Assembly: GCF_000444995.1 (NCBI RefSeq)
Contig: NC_022041.1
Span: 284,001-348,000 of the forward strand
Source of the DNA: Paracoccus aminophilus JCM 7686
GTDB taxonomy: Bacteria; Pseudomonadota; Alphaproteobacteria; Rhodobacterales; Rhodobacteraceae
Length of the DNA stretch: 64,000 nt
Direction of reading: 5' to 3'
The notes below the pieces were generated by a model. That model did not search any database. It was not told where the DNA came from and worked only from the letters and a program-made list of their open reading frames with translations. This document shows positions 7,546 to 15,526 of this stretch, in pieces; the stretch's first letter is position 1; each line of letters starts with the position of its first letter. The translations under genes and the position numbers were made by a program.

Positions 7546-8412
7546 ATGATGGGATTTATCGGCATCGCGCTCACCTTTGTCATGGTCTTTGGGGGCTATG
7601 TTCTGGCGGGCGGCAAGATGGGGGTCATCCTCCATTCACTGCCCTTCGAATTGATGATGATCGGGGGCGCGGCGGCAGGGTCCTATGCGCTCTCGAATGA
7701 CAGCTCGACGATTAAACACACGATCTCGGACATTATGCGCGCCTTCAAAGGGCCGAAATGGAGCGAGGCCGATTATCAGGACATGCTCTGTCTGCTCTTT
7801 CAGCTGCTGCGCATGGCGCGCAACAGCCCGGTCGAGCTGGAGGAGCATATCGAGAATCCCGAGGCTTCGGTGATTTTCCAAGCCTATCCGAAGCTGCTTG
7901 GCGATCACGAGGCGATCGAGCTCATCACCGACACCCTGCGCTCGGCCAGTCTGAACTATGACGACCCATATCAGGTCGAGGATATGCTGGCGCGCCGGAT
8001 CGGGTTGATGAAAGACGAAACGCTGCATGTCTCCCATGCGCTGCAGAATATGGCCGATGCCTTGCCGGCGCTGGGAATCGTCGCGGCGGTGCTGGGGGTC
8101 GTGAAGACCATGGCCTCGATCGACCAGCCGCCCGAGGTTCTGGGCAAAATGATCGGGGGCGCGCTGGTTGGCACCTTTCTTGGGGTCTTTCTGGCTTACG
8201 GACTTGTGGCACCGTTGGCGCAGCGCCTGACCGCGGTGGTCAAGCAGGACCAGTCGTTTCTTGATGTGATCAAGGCCGCGCTGATCGCGGGGCTGCACCA
8301 ACATGCGACCAATCTTTGCGTCGAAGTGGGGCGGCAAGCAGCCCCGAGCCATGTTCGGCCAAGCTTTGTCAGCGTCGAAACCGCGCTGCGCGAGATCAAG
8401 AGAACGCCATGA
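7546..8412 (+). CDS. motA: Flagellar motor stator protein MotA
   Basis: MotA (288 residues) is the proton-channel stator subunit. Four TM helices are visible, at about 4-22, 33-50, 170-192 and 203-222. The conserved channel prolines lie in ADALPALGIVAAVLGVV and YGLVAPLA. The cytoplasmic loop with LLRMARNSPVELEEHIENPEAS contains the charged residues that contact FliG. Its partner MotB is not the next gene; an unrelated 90-residue protein takes that place. The stop overlaps the next start by 4 bases. Confidence 0.94.
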   Translation: MMGFIGIALTFVMVFGGYVLAGGKMGVILHSLPFELMMIGGAAAGSYALSNDSSTIKHTISDIMRAFKGPKWSEADYQDMLCLLFQLLRMARNSPVELEEHIENPEASVIFQAYPKLLGDHEAIELITDTLRSASLNYDDPYQVEDMLARRIGLMKDETLHVSHALQNMADALPALGIVAAVLGVVKTMASIDQPPEVLGKMIGGALVGTFLGVFLAYGLVAPLAQRLTAVVKQDQSFLDVIKAALIAGLHQHATNLCVEVGRQAAPSHVRPSFVSVETALREIKRTP

Positions 8413-8681
8413 TCGCCGCGCTGCTGCTTCCCGTTTTTCTGCTGGCGGACGCGCCTTTGGGCGATGCGGGGCCACGTGAGGCCCTGATTGCCGAGGCGCT
8501 TGAGGCCCTGCTGGACGGTCGGTCTCTGCCCGCGGACACCGATGAGCAGCTTCGCGCGCTGTCCCCTGCTGATCGGCTTGAGGTCCTTGTTTTCCTGCGC
8601 CGCTCTGGTCTGCTGATCGGCCCGACCTGGCCTGTCGAGCGCCTGCTTGCGCCCGGTTCTTCGGAAGGGAGCGGCGAATGA
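8409..8681 (+). CDS. Small secreted or anchored protein between motA and flhA, unknown
   Basis: The 90-residue protein overlaps motA and flhA by 4 bases each. It begins with a hydrophobic signal-like stretch (MIAALLLPVFLLADAPLG), then a short helical domain (ALIAEALEALLDGRSLPADTDEQLRALSPADRLEVLVFLRRSGLL) and a Gly/Ser tail. I recognise no family. Tight coupling on both sides and normal codon use for this genome argue that it is real. It stands where motB is usually found but has no peptidoglycan-binding domain. Confidence 0.72.
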   Translation: MIAALLLPVFLLADAPLGDAGPREALIAEALEALLDGRSLPADTDEQLRALSPADRLEVLVFLRRSGLLIGPTWPVERLLAPGSSEGSGE

Positions 8682-10762
8682 GCGCTTTGTCTCGGTTCCT
8701 GCCGCAAGGCGCGGCGATGCGTCCGCTCGCGATCACCGGCGCCTTGGTGCTGATCGTCATGTCGATGGTCGTGCCGATGCCTGCATCGGTGCTCGACGCG
8801 GGCTTTGCGCTGTCGATCGCGACGGCCATGCTCATTCTGGTCATGGCCTCTCTGGTCGAGCGCCCGACCGATTTCCAGGCCTTTCCGGTGCTTTTGCTGA
8901 TCTCGCTGGTGATCCGGCTGTCGCTGACCGTGTCATCCACCCGGCTGATCCTGACCGAGGGCGACAAGGGCAAGGAGGCCGCGGGCCATGTCATCAGCGG
9001 CTTCGCGCAATTCGTTGCGGGCGGATCACTGCTGATCGGGTTGACGGTCTTTGCCGTGATCTCGGTGGTGAATTTCATGGTCATCACCAAGGGCTCGGGC
9101 CGGATGGCCGAAGTCTCTGCGCGCTTTGCTCTCGATTCGCTGCCGGGCAAACAGCTCGCGATTGACGGCGACCTGAACTCTGGCGCGATTGATCACGAGG
9201 ACGCCAAGCGCCGCCGCGTGCAGGAACAGCGTGAGATCAGCTTTTACGGCTCTCTGGACGGCGCCTCGAAATTCGTCAAAGGCGATGCGATTGCCGGTCT
9301 GGTGATCACCGTCATCAACCTGGTGGTCGGTTTGGCAGCCGGGATTATCGTCCACGGAATGCCTGCCTCTGAAGCGCTTTCCACCTATTCGCATCTGACC
9401 ATCGGCGACGGGCTCGTGGCCCAGATCCCCGCGCTCATCACCTCGATGGCGGCGGCGCTTTTGCTGTCGCGCGGCGGCGCGACCGAGACGACGGCGGATC
9501 TTCTCTCGCGGCAGTTTGGGCGCAACTGGCAGGCCCCCGCCGTCGTCAGCTGCGGCCTTGCGATGATGTCGATCATCCCGGGAATGCCGACCCTGATCTT
9601 CCTGATCTTCGCAGGCATTCTCGGCACCAGCGCCTATTTCGGCTATCGGCGCTCGACGGTTGCTCCGCCCGAGGAGACCCCACTTCCCGAGCCCGTCCTG
9701 CGCGAGCCGGAAAGCAGCATGGGTGATCTCCTCGATACCGATGATATCAACGTCGAGATCAGCCCCTCTCTGGTGACGATCGCCCTCGACGAAGGGCGTG
9801 GTCTCGGCGTGCGCATCAACAATCTGCGGATGCATATCGCGCGCAGCTTTGGCCTGATCCTGCCCGATGTGCGCATCACCGACAGCAAGGCCTTCATGGG
9901 CGGAGATTATCTCATCCGCATTCAGGGCGTCGTGCGGGGACGCGGGTCGCTCGAACGTGACGGCGTGCTGGCTTTGGGCAGCACCGAAGTGCTCGACACG
10001 CTGCCGGGCGAGACGATTCAGGAGCCGGTCTATGGCACGACCGCGAAATGGATCGACCCCGAGCTGCAAGAGGATGCTTCGATCGCCGGGGCGACCGTGG
10101 TGACGCCGATGGAGGTGCTCTCGACCCATCTGCTTGAGGTCGTGCGTGCCAATCTGCCGGCCCTTCTGACCATGTCGGGCCTTCAGCGGCTGTTGCAAGA
10201 GCTGCGCCAGGTCTCGGACGAACACCGCGCCCAGCTCAACCAGCGCTTTTTTGACAGCATGATCCCCGACAAGGTCGCGCCCGAATTGCTGCTTTCGATC
10301 CTGCGGATGCTTCTGGGTGAGCGGCTGTCGATCCGCAACCTCAACCTGATCGTCGATGCGATCTATGAATCGCGCAGCGCCGAGGCTCCGGCAGCCATTT
10401 ATGAGCTGGTGCGTCGCCGCCTGCGCGGCCAGATCACCGAGCAATTCACGACCGAGGACGGACGGCTCGAGATCTTGCAGCTGCATCCGCAATGGGAGGC
10501 CGAGTTCGCCCGTGCCGAGACCGATCAAAGCCGACAAAGCCAGCTGCCGATCCTGCAGATCCAGCGCCGCCTTGCCGAAGCGGTCCGGACCACCGTCTCG
10601 ACGGTCGAGACCCGCGCGCCCGCGGTCCTCGCGGTTGCCGATCACCGGCGCAGGCTGATCCGCTCGCTGCTCGATACCTCCGATCTGGGGCTTTCGGTGC
10701 TGGGCCTCGACGAGATCGATCCGGCCGTGCGCGTCGAGGTCGTGGGCGTGGTCGCGGCATGA
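8678..10762 (+). CDS. flhA: Flagellar biosynthesis protein FlhA
   Basis: FlhA (694 residues) is the large export-gate subunit. It is the proton-driven part of the flagellar type III system and docks substrate-chaperone complexes. Eight TM helices fill about residues 15-320. The FHIPEP-family signature region is ARFALDSLPGKQLAIDGDLNSG, followed by the conserved charged loop DHEDAKRRRVQEQREISFYGSLDGASKFVKGDAIAG. The cytoplasmic nonamer-forming domain occupies about 350-690. Length is normal. The gene overlaps the preceding ORF and the 13-codon ORF after it. Confidence 0.97.
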   Translation: MSALSRFLPQGAAMRPLAITGALVLIVMSMVVPMPASVLDAGFALSIATAMLILVMASLVERPTDFQAFPVLLLISLVIRLSLTVSSTRLILTEGDKGKEAAGHVISGFAQFVAGGSLLIGLTVFAVISVVNFMVITKGSGRMAEVSARFALDSLPGKQLAIDGDLNSGAIDHEDAKRRRVQEQREISFYGSLDGASKFVKGDAIAGLVITVINLVVGLAAGIIVHGMPASEALSTYSHLTIGDGLVAQIPALITSMAAALLLSRGGATETTADLLSRQFGRNWQAPAVVSCGLAMMSIIPGMPTLIFLIFAGILGTSAYFGYRRSTVAPPEETPLPEPVLREPESSMGDLLDTDDINVEISPSLVTIALDEGRGLGVRINNLRMHIARSFGLILPDVRITDSKAFMGGDYLIRIQGVVRGRGSLERDGVLALGSTEVLDTLPGETIQEPVYGTTAKWIDPELQEDASIAGATVVTPMEVLSTHLLEVVRANLPALLTMSGLQRLLQELRQVSDEHRAQLNQRFFDSMIPDKVAPELLLSILRMLLGERLSIRNLNLIVDAIYESRSAEAPAAIYELVRRRLRGQITEQFTTEDGRLEILQLHPQWEAEFARAETDQSRQSQLPILQIQRRLAEAVRTTVSTVETRAPAVLAVADHRRRLIRSLLDTSDLGLSVLGLDEIDPAVRVEVVGVVAA

Positions 10763-10800
10763 CGGGCGCGGAGATCAAGGACCGGATGGGGACGGCATGA
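10759..10800 (+). CDS. 13-codon ORF coupling flhA to fliR
   Basis: MTGAEIKDRMGTA is encoded by an ORF whose ATG overlaps the flhA stop (ATGA at 10759-10762) and whose stop overlaps the fliR ATG (ATGA at 10797-10800). It therefore keeps ribosomes moving between two genes that would otherwise be 34 bases apart. Whether the peptide has a function is unknown; it may only be a coupling device. Confidence 0.4.
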   Translation: MTGAEIKDRMGTA

Positions 10801-11552
10801 TCCCAGCCGTCACGCCAGAGATCGAGCTGTGGTTTATCGGCGCCCTGCTGGTCTATTGCCGGATTCAGGCCTGCCTGATGGCAATGCCCGCTTTCTCGGA
10901 AAAGCTGCTGCCCGCGCGCATCAAGATCGCGCTGGCGCTGGCGCTGACCCCGGCTTTCGCGAGGCTCGGCGTCGGTGCGGTCGCCCCCGAGGATCTGATG
11001 ATGCTGGCCGTGGCCGCCGGGGCCGAGATGGTGACCGGGCTGGTCCTCGGGCTTTTGGTGCGGCTGATGGCGCTGGCGCTGGATGTTGCCTCATCGGTGA
11101 TCGCGACCACCTCGTCTTTGTCGCAGCTGGTCGGGGTCACGAATGAATTCGCGCCCCATCCGATTGGCAACCTCCTTCACTTGGCTGGGCTCGCCGTCCT
11201 GATGGCACTCGGCTTTCCGCTGCTTGTCTGCGACCTGATCGGGCAAAGCTTCACGCTGCGTCCCGTCGGCGGCATGGTCGAGATCCAGGCGATCTTGACG
11301 ACCGTTGTCACGCTCACCGCTGACAGCTTCACGCTGGCCCTCTTGCTGGCGGCGCCCTTCATTCTGGGCGGGTTTCTCTTTCAGGCGCTGTCGGGCGTGG
11401 TGAGCAAGGTCATGCCCGCGCTGCCGGTGGTCTTCATCGGCGCGCCCGCCGCCATTCTGATGGCGCTCATCGGGCTCATGCTGCTAGCCCCGGCGATCGT
11501 GGCCGTCTGGTCGGATCGGATCATGAGCTTTCTCGTGCCGGTGCTGCGATGA
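10797..11552 (+). CDS. fliR: Flagellar export gate protein FliR
   Basis: FliR (251 residues) is the single-copy subunit of the FliPQR export channel. About six hydrophobic segments are seen. Family features include an early RIQACLMAMPAFSEKLLPARIKIALALALT, the SLSQLVGVTNEFAPHPIGNLLHLAGLAVL region and GGFLFQALSGVVSKVMPALPVVFIGAPAAILMALIGLMLLAP. Its start overlaps the stop of the 13-codon ORF, and its stop overlaps flhB by 4 bases. Confidence 0.95.
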   Translation: MIPAVTPEIELWFIGALLVYCRIQACLMAMPAFSEKLLPARIKIALALALTPAFARLGVGAVAPEDLMMLAVAAGAEMVTGLVLGLLVRLMALALDVASSVIATTSSLSQLVGVTNEFAPHPIGNLLHLAGLAVLMALGFPLLVCDLIGQSFTLRPVGGMVEIQAILTTVVTLTADSFTLALLLAAPFILGGFLFQALSGVVSKVMPALPVVFIGAPAAILMALIGLMLLAPAIVAVWSDRIMSFLVPVLR

Positions 11553-12703
11553 GCGAGAGCAGCGACGAAGAAAAGACCTTCGACCCGACCGAGCAGAAGC
11601 TTCGCCGCGCGCGCGAGGAAGGCGATGTCCCGCGCTCGATGGAGCTCAATTCGGCGCTGCTCTATCTCGGATTATGGGCTGCGGTCGGGGTGATCGGCGC
11701 GGTGGCTGTGCCCTCTTGGACGCGAATGGCGGCGCGGGCGCTTGGTGATGAGCCTTGGCCTGCGGCGGGTCCGCGTCGCATCTTCGATCTCGGTTGGGCG
11801 ATGGGCGGGCAGGCGGCGCTGGCTGTCAGCGGCGCGATTGGAATGATCGGCGTGCTGATCTTGCTTGGGATTTTGGCCCAGCAGGCCTTTACCTTCACGC
11901 CAAAAAAGCTCGTGCCCGATCTCAAACGGATCAACCCGCTCAAGAACGCCAAGCAGAAATTCGGCAAGACCGGGCTCGTGACCTTCGCGATCTCGCTTGG
12001 CAAGGTCTCCCTGGTCTGCATCGGGGGCGCGCTGCTCTATCGCTCGCTGCTGGGCTATCTGCTCACGGCGGATTTCACCCAGGACCGGCAATGGCTGCTC
12101 GGGCTCGGCACGATTTTGCGGCAGGTGATCTTGCTGGCGCTGGCGGTGTCGCTGCTTTTCGCCGGGGTCGATCTTCTGTGGAAGTTTCTCGAGCATCGGC
12201 GGCGCAACCGGATGTCGCGCAAGGAGATGCTGGACGAGCACAAGGAAAGCGAGGGCGATCCGCATTTCAAGGCGGCGCGAAGGCAGAAGGGGGTCGATAT
12301 CGTCCTGAGCCAGATGCTCGCGGATGTCGAAAAGGCCGATGTCGTGATCGTCAACCCGACCCATTACGCGGTGGCCTTGGAATGGAAACGGGGCAGCGGC
12401 AAGGCGCCGGTCTGTCTGGCCAAAGGCGTGGACGATCTGGCCCGCCGCATCCGAGAGCGCGCGCGCGACCATGACGTGCCGATCTTCTCGGATCCGCCCG
12501 CCGCGCGCGCGCTTTATGCGACCGTCGAGATCGGCGAAGAGATCCGGCAAGATCATTTCGCGCCGGTCGCCGCCGCCATCCGTTTCGCGGAAATCATGCG
12601 GCGCAAGGCCCGTGCCGGATGGGGCGGCGGGCTTCGCTTGTCTGAAAGCCGCGGGACTTCTGGCCCGGGCGCGGGTTCTGGGCGCAAGGGGCGTCGGCGA
12701 TGA
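11549..12703 (+). CDS. flhB: Flagellar export switch protein FlhB
   Basis: FlhB (384 residues) controls the change from rod/hook to filament export. The N-terminus DPTEQKLRRAREEGDVPRS is typical. Four TM helices lie within about 35-210, followed by the cytoplasmic domain. The self-cleavage motif NPTH begins at Asn269 (12353-12364), so autoproteolysis between Asn and Pro is expected. The C-terminal tail is Gly/Arg-rich and probably disordered. It overlaps fliR and the following fliJ-like gene by 4 bases. Confidence 0.97.
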   Translation: MSESSDEEKTFDPTEQKLRRAREEGDVPRSMELNSALLYLGLWAAVGVIGAVAVPSWTRMAARALGDEPWPAAGPRRIFDLGWAMGGQAALAVSGAIGMIGVLILLGILAQQAFTFTPKKLVPDLKRINPLKNAKQKFGKTGLVTFAISLGKVSLVCIGGALLYRSLLGYLLTADFTQDRQWLLGLGTILRQVILLALAVSLLFAGVDLLWKFLEHRRRNRMSRKEMLDEHKESEGDPHFKAARRQKGVDIVLSQMLADVEKADVVIVNPTHYAVALEWKRGSGKAPVCLAKGVDDLARRIRERARDHDVPIFSDPPAARALYATVEIGEEIRQDHFAPVAAAIRFAEIMRRKARAGWGGGLRLSESRGTSGPGAGSGRKGRRR

Positions 12704-13089
12704 GGCTAGATCAGCGCGCGCTCGCGCGGCTTGAACGTCTGGCGCGACTGCGCTCGGATATCGAGATGCGCCGGTTTTCGGCCTTCCGCACCTCTGTCGA
12801 GGCGGCGCGCGGTCGGATTTCGGCACGCGAAGAGGAGCTCGGCGCCCTGTTTCGCAGCGACGCTCCCTTTTCGCTGGCCGAAGCCCGGCTCACGAATGCC
12901 ATGACGATTGACCATCTGCGCGAAATTCGCCGCGAAGAAGAGGAGCTGCGCCGGATCTTGCCTCGCTATGAGACCGCGCGGCAGGCGGCCTTGCGTGCGT
13001 TCGGTCGGGCCGAGGTCATGGGCAAGATCCGGCAGGATTTGGTTACCGACGAACGGGCGCGGAAAAATGACACCGATTCCTCGCTGTAA
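12700..13089 (+). CDS. FliJ-like coiled-coil protein of the flagellar operon
   Basis: The 129-residue protein is almost entirely charged helix (LERLARLRSDIEMRRFSAFRTSVEAARGRI and REIRREEEELRRILPRYETARQAALRAFGRAEVM). It is last in the flagellar run and overlaps flhB by 4 bases. Size, charge and two-helix character resemble FliJ, the central stalk of the FliI ATPase, but there is no diagnostic motif, and other small coiled-coil flagellar proteins would look the same. Confidence 0.72.
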   Translation: MRLDQRALARLERLARLRSDIEMRRFSAFRTSVEAARGRISAREEELGALFRSDAPFSLAEARLTNAMTIDHLREIRREEEELRRILPRYETARQAALRAFGRAEVMGKIRQDLVTDERARKNDTDSSL

Positions 13090-13432
13090 TCTGGCGCTTT
13101 TGCCGGTTGTCCGCCCCGGTGTTCGAGGCGGGCAGGGCCGCGCAAGCAGCGCCTTCCGTCATGCAAATGCAACAGTTTGAGCGCGGCATTTCATCCATCG
13201 CGGTGCCGAATCGGCGCGGCTCGGGGCCGGGAGAGGCGTTGGGCCGCGACACCGGGGCGCGAGGCTTCGATAAACTGCTCGCTGTGTCGTTGTGCGCTTT
13301 GGCCCGAGATCGCGCGCATGAGCAGATTAGCGCCCATGCTTGTGACCCTGCCGCAGGGTGGTTCCGGGTCTCGACGAAAAATGACGCTGCGGAAATTCGG
13401 GACATGGTTGAGAAGTGGATTTGTTTTATAAG

Positions 13433-13443
13433 GACAATTTGTC
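13433..13443. promoter_or_regulatory. Palindromic site GACAATTTGTC upstream of tetR
   Basis: GACAA-T-TTGTC is an odd-length perfect palindrome 157 bases upstream of the TetR start. The core ACAATTTGT recurs at 13537-13545. Both are candidate operators for the adjacent TetR regulator; assignment is by proximity only. Confidence 0.3.
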
Positions 13444-13536
13444 TAGAGCAATTCCGCGCACATCCGGGAGCTGATCAGACCGTTTAAGGCGCCAAAAAAC
13501 AGAACCGTTCAACTCGCCGGGCCGCGCCTGTTATGC

Positions 13537-13545
13537 ACAATTTGT
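13537..13545. promoter_or_regulatory. Second ACAATTTGT site upstream of tetR
   Basis: This is the same 9-base core as at 13434-13442, placed 55 bases before the TetR start codon in the likely promoter. It fits autoregulation, but the palindrome is short and could be chance. Confidence 0.3.
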
Positions 13546-13599
13546 ATTAACGTAGAGTGGGTGTGTTTAGAGTTATGGTCGAAAGAGAGGTTGTTCTCG

Positions 13600-14259
13600 A
13601 TGCCAAAGGTTTTGCCCGTCACACGTGGGCGCAAATTCACGCAGGTGCTGGAAGGTGCCAGAAGCGTATTCCTGCGTGACGGCTTCGAGGGCGCAAGTGT
13701 CGATGATATTGCCCGCGAGGCTGGCGTGTCCAAGGCGACACTCTACAGCTATTTTCCCGATAAGCGCCTGATGTTCATCGAGGTCTTTCGCGCCGAACTG
13801 GCGCGCGATTCCACCGATATCAGCGCTTTGATCGAGGTTGATCTGCGCATCGAACAGGTTTTGCCCTTCATCGTGCAGATGATTTCAGCCCATTTGATTT
13901 CCGATCTGGGGGTGCGGGTGTTTCGGGTCAGCGTCGGCGAGGCCGAACGTTTTCCCGCACTCGCCCGTGAATATTACGAGGGCGGTCCGGCGCGGCTGCG
14001 CGATCAGCTGATCCAGTATTTCCAACGCTGCGTCGAGCGCGGCGAATTGGCGATTGCCGATTTTGAGTTGGCAGCCGAGCAGTTGATCGAATTGGCGAGC
14101 GTTTCCGTCCATCACCGCGCGCTCTTTCTGGGCTCTGAGACGGTGGACAAGGACAGCTTGCGCCGGGTCAATCGCGGGGCGGTTCAGATGTTTTTGTCCT
14201 GCTACGGTGTCGTGGATCCTGAAAACGCGACTCCGGCAGGGAGGCTGCGTGTGACCTGA
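13600..14259 (+). CDS. TetR/AcrR family transcriptional regulator
   Basis: The 219-residue protein starts at the ATG at 13600, with AGAGAGG nine bases upstream; a GTG-started frame from 13561 is possible but less likely. The DNA-binding domain has the classical TetR helix-turn-helix at about 33-52 (SVDDIAREAGVSKATLYSYFPDK). The ligand domain (60-219) resembles the AefR/TetR_C_7 group, which often controls efflux or lipid genes. No divergent target gene adjoins it. The effector is unknown. Confidence 0.92.
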   Translation: MPKVLPVTRGRKFTQVLEGARSVFLRDGFEGASVDDIAREAGVSKATLYSYFPDKRLMFIEVFRAELARDSTDISALIEVDLRIEQVLPFIVQMISAHLISDLGVRVFRVSVGEAERFPALAREYYEGGPARLRDQLIQYFQRCVERGELAIADFELAAEQLIELASVSVHHRALFLGSETVDKDSLRRVNRGAVQMFLSCYGVVDPENATPAGRLRVT

Positions 14260-14457
14260 GCCTTTGGCCTGGGGCAATGCGGCCGCCTCTGTCATCCCGC
14301 AGCGGCTGCTGCGCGTCCGGTTGAGTCTCTGGCGACACAATCGGCAAAATCCGGCTGGACGGCCGTCATTCCGGGTTCTCAAAACCGGTCTAGGCTCCTA
14401 TAAGTGCTGCGGTTTTACGACATCCCGCCCTCACCTCCCGATCTGGATTAGCGAAGA

Positions 14458-14787
14458 ATGAACAAAGTTCTGATTGCACTCTTGGCGATTTCGCCGCTCG
14501 CAGCCTGCGCCCCGGCCCCGGCGCCCGAACCGATCGCTGTTCAGCCGGCCCCGATTGCGCAGGTTGCCGGGATCAGCGGCCTTGAATCGCGTGAGCCCGA
14601 TGCCTGCCACGCCAAGACCTACACCTCGTCGCTGGGTCAGCCCGGCTCGATCATCCCGAGCCTTGGCGTGACGCGTCAGTTCCGCGTCGTCGAATATCGC
14701 GGGATCGAGCCGCAGGAATACAATCCCTTGCGCATCGTTTTCCGTCTCGACCAAGCTGGAAACATCTATAACATCGACTGCGGCTGA
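14458..14787 (+). CDS. I78-family protease-inhibitor-like lipoprotein (first of a pair)
   Basis: The 109-residue protein has a lipoprotein signal (MNKVLIALLAISPLAAC, lipobox LAAC, Cys17), an Ala/Pro-rich linker and an I78-type domain. The domain shows DACHAKTYTSSLGQPGS, an Arg-containing middle strand and a final NIYNIDCG with the paired Cys. I78 members are small potato-inhibitor-like serine protease inhibitors. Here the central strand differs from the usual form (REYRGIEPQEYNPLRIVF-like), so inhibition is not certain. A paralogue follows 26 bases later. Confidence 0.8.
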   Translation: MNKVLIALLAISPLAACAPAPAPEPIAVQPAPIAQVAGISGLESREPDACHAKTYTSSLGQPGSIIPSLGVTRQFRVVEYRGIEPQEYNPLRIVFRLDQAGNIYNIDCG

Positions 14788-14813
14788 TCCTGTAACCGCG
14801 TTGGAGTTCGTCC

Positions 14814-15092
14814 ATGCTGCGTCTGATGTGTATTGCCCCGCTTCTGCTGCTTGCCGCCTGCGTCAAGCCAGAGCCTGAATCCATCCTGCTCGATCCGGGC
14901 ACCGATGCCTGTCACGCCGCACAATACCAGTCGCTGATCGGCCAGAAGGCCGGCGTGCTAGGCAAGACGGCTTTGCCTGCAGGCACCCGGATCCTGAAGC
15001 CGAATATGGCGGTGACGGCTGATTACCGCGCTGACCGTCTGAACGTCGAGATTGGTCGGAACGGCACGGTCACCAAGGTGAGCTGCTTCTAA
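14814..15092 (+). CDS. I78-family protease-inhibitor-like lipoprotein (second of a pair)
   Basis: The 92-residue protein has a short lipoprotein signal (LLLLAAC, Cys16), then DACHAAQYQSLIGQKAG and the family's typical TADYRADRLNVEIGRNGTVTKVSCF ending. This is the more canonical I78 domain of the two. It would be anchored in the envelope and could protect against periplasmic or foreign serine proteases. The pair probably forms one transcript ending at the hairpin at 15119-15142. Confidence 0.85.
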   Translation: MLRLMCIAPLLLLAACVKPEPESILLDPGTDACHAAQYQSLIGQKAGVLGKTALPAGTRILKPNMAVTADYRADRLNVEIGRNGTVTKVSCF

Positions 15093-15118
15093 GCGCCATC
15101 TGACGCGAGTTTGAGTGA

Positions 15119-15142
15119 GGGCGGCCATAGGGCCGCCCTTTT
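15119..15142 (+). terminator. Rho-independent terminator after the I78 pair
   Basis: An 8-bp perfect stem (GGGCGGCC, loop ATAG, GGCCGCCC) is followed by TTTTC. It lies 27 bases after the second lipoprotein gene. Confidence 0.75.
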
Positions 15143-15180
15143 CAGTTGAAAGCGCGGCGCGCTGCTGTCACCATCCTGTC

Positions 15181-15516
15181 ATGCTTGACCCGCAGCCCCC
15201 CGGCCAGCCCGATTTCGACCGCGTGGTCTTTGACCGCCATGAGCTTGGCGTGATCCTGTCGGTCTACGGGCGCATGGTCGCGGCCGGAGAGTGGCGCGAT
15301 TACGGCATGTCCTTCCTGCGCGACGTTGCGATCTTTTCGGTCTTCCGGCGTGCGACCGAACATCCGCTTTACCGCATCGAAAAGCGCCCCAAGCTGCGCG
15401 CGGCCCAAGGGCTTTATGCGGTGATCGGGATGGACGGGCGGATCCTCAAGCGCGGCCATGATCTGCGCGCGACGCTGCGGGTGCTGGAGCGCAAGCTGAT
15501 CCGCTCGGTCGAATAG
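15181..15516 (+). CDS. DUF2794 domain protein
   Basis: This 111-residue protein matches the DUF2794 family of alphaproteobacteria: VVFDRHELGVILSVYGRMVAAGEWRDYGMSFLRDVAIFSVFRRATEHPLYRIEKRPKL, then GLYAVIGMDGRILKRGHDL. The function is unknown. The ATG at 15181 is used because the longer frame begins inside the terminator hairpin at 15119-15142. There is no good ribosome binding site before this ATG. Confidence 0.88.
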   Translation: MLDPQPPGQPDFDRVVFDRHELGVILSVYGRMVAAGEWRDYGMSFLRDVAIFSVFRRATEHPLYRIEKRPKLRAAQGLYAVIGMDGRILKRGHDLRATLRVLERKLIRSVE

Positions 15517-15526
15517 GCTTTCATCC

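Larger units (their letters stand above)
13090..13599. other. 510-base intergenic stretch between the flagellar operon and tetR
   Basis: No convincing gene was found. A TTG-started frame (13107-13487) could encode 126 residues but shows no domain, no ribosome binding site and an odd composition. The last 200 bases are AT-richer than the surroundings. They hold two copies of ACAATTTGT and probably the tetR promoter. No obvious terminator hairpin with a T-run follows the flagellar operon. Confidence 0.5.

Noticed and set aside
9026..10645. 539-codon minus-strand frame opposite flhA
   Set aside because: It is a high-GC antisense shadow, rich in Arg, His, Asp and Gln without hydrophobic cores, over a clear flhA.
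13107..13487. 126-codon frame after the flagellar operon
   Set aside because: It starts at TTG without a ribosome binding site, has no domain and covers the AT-rich regulatory region; kept only as a note on the gap.
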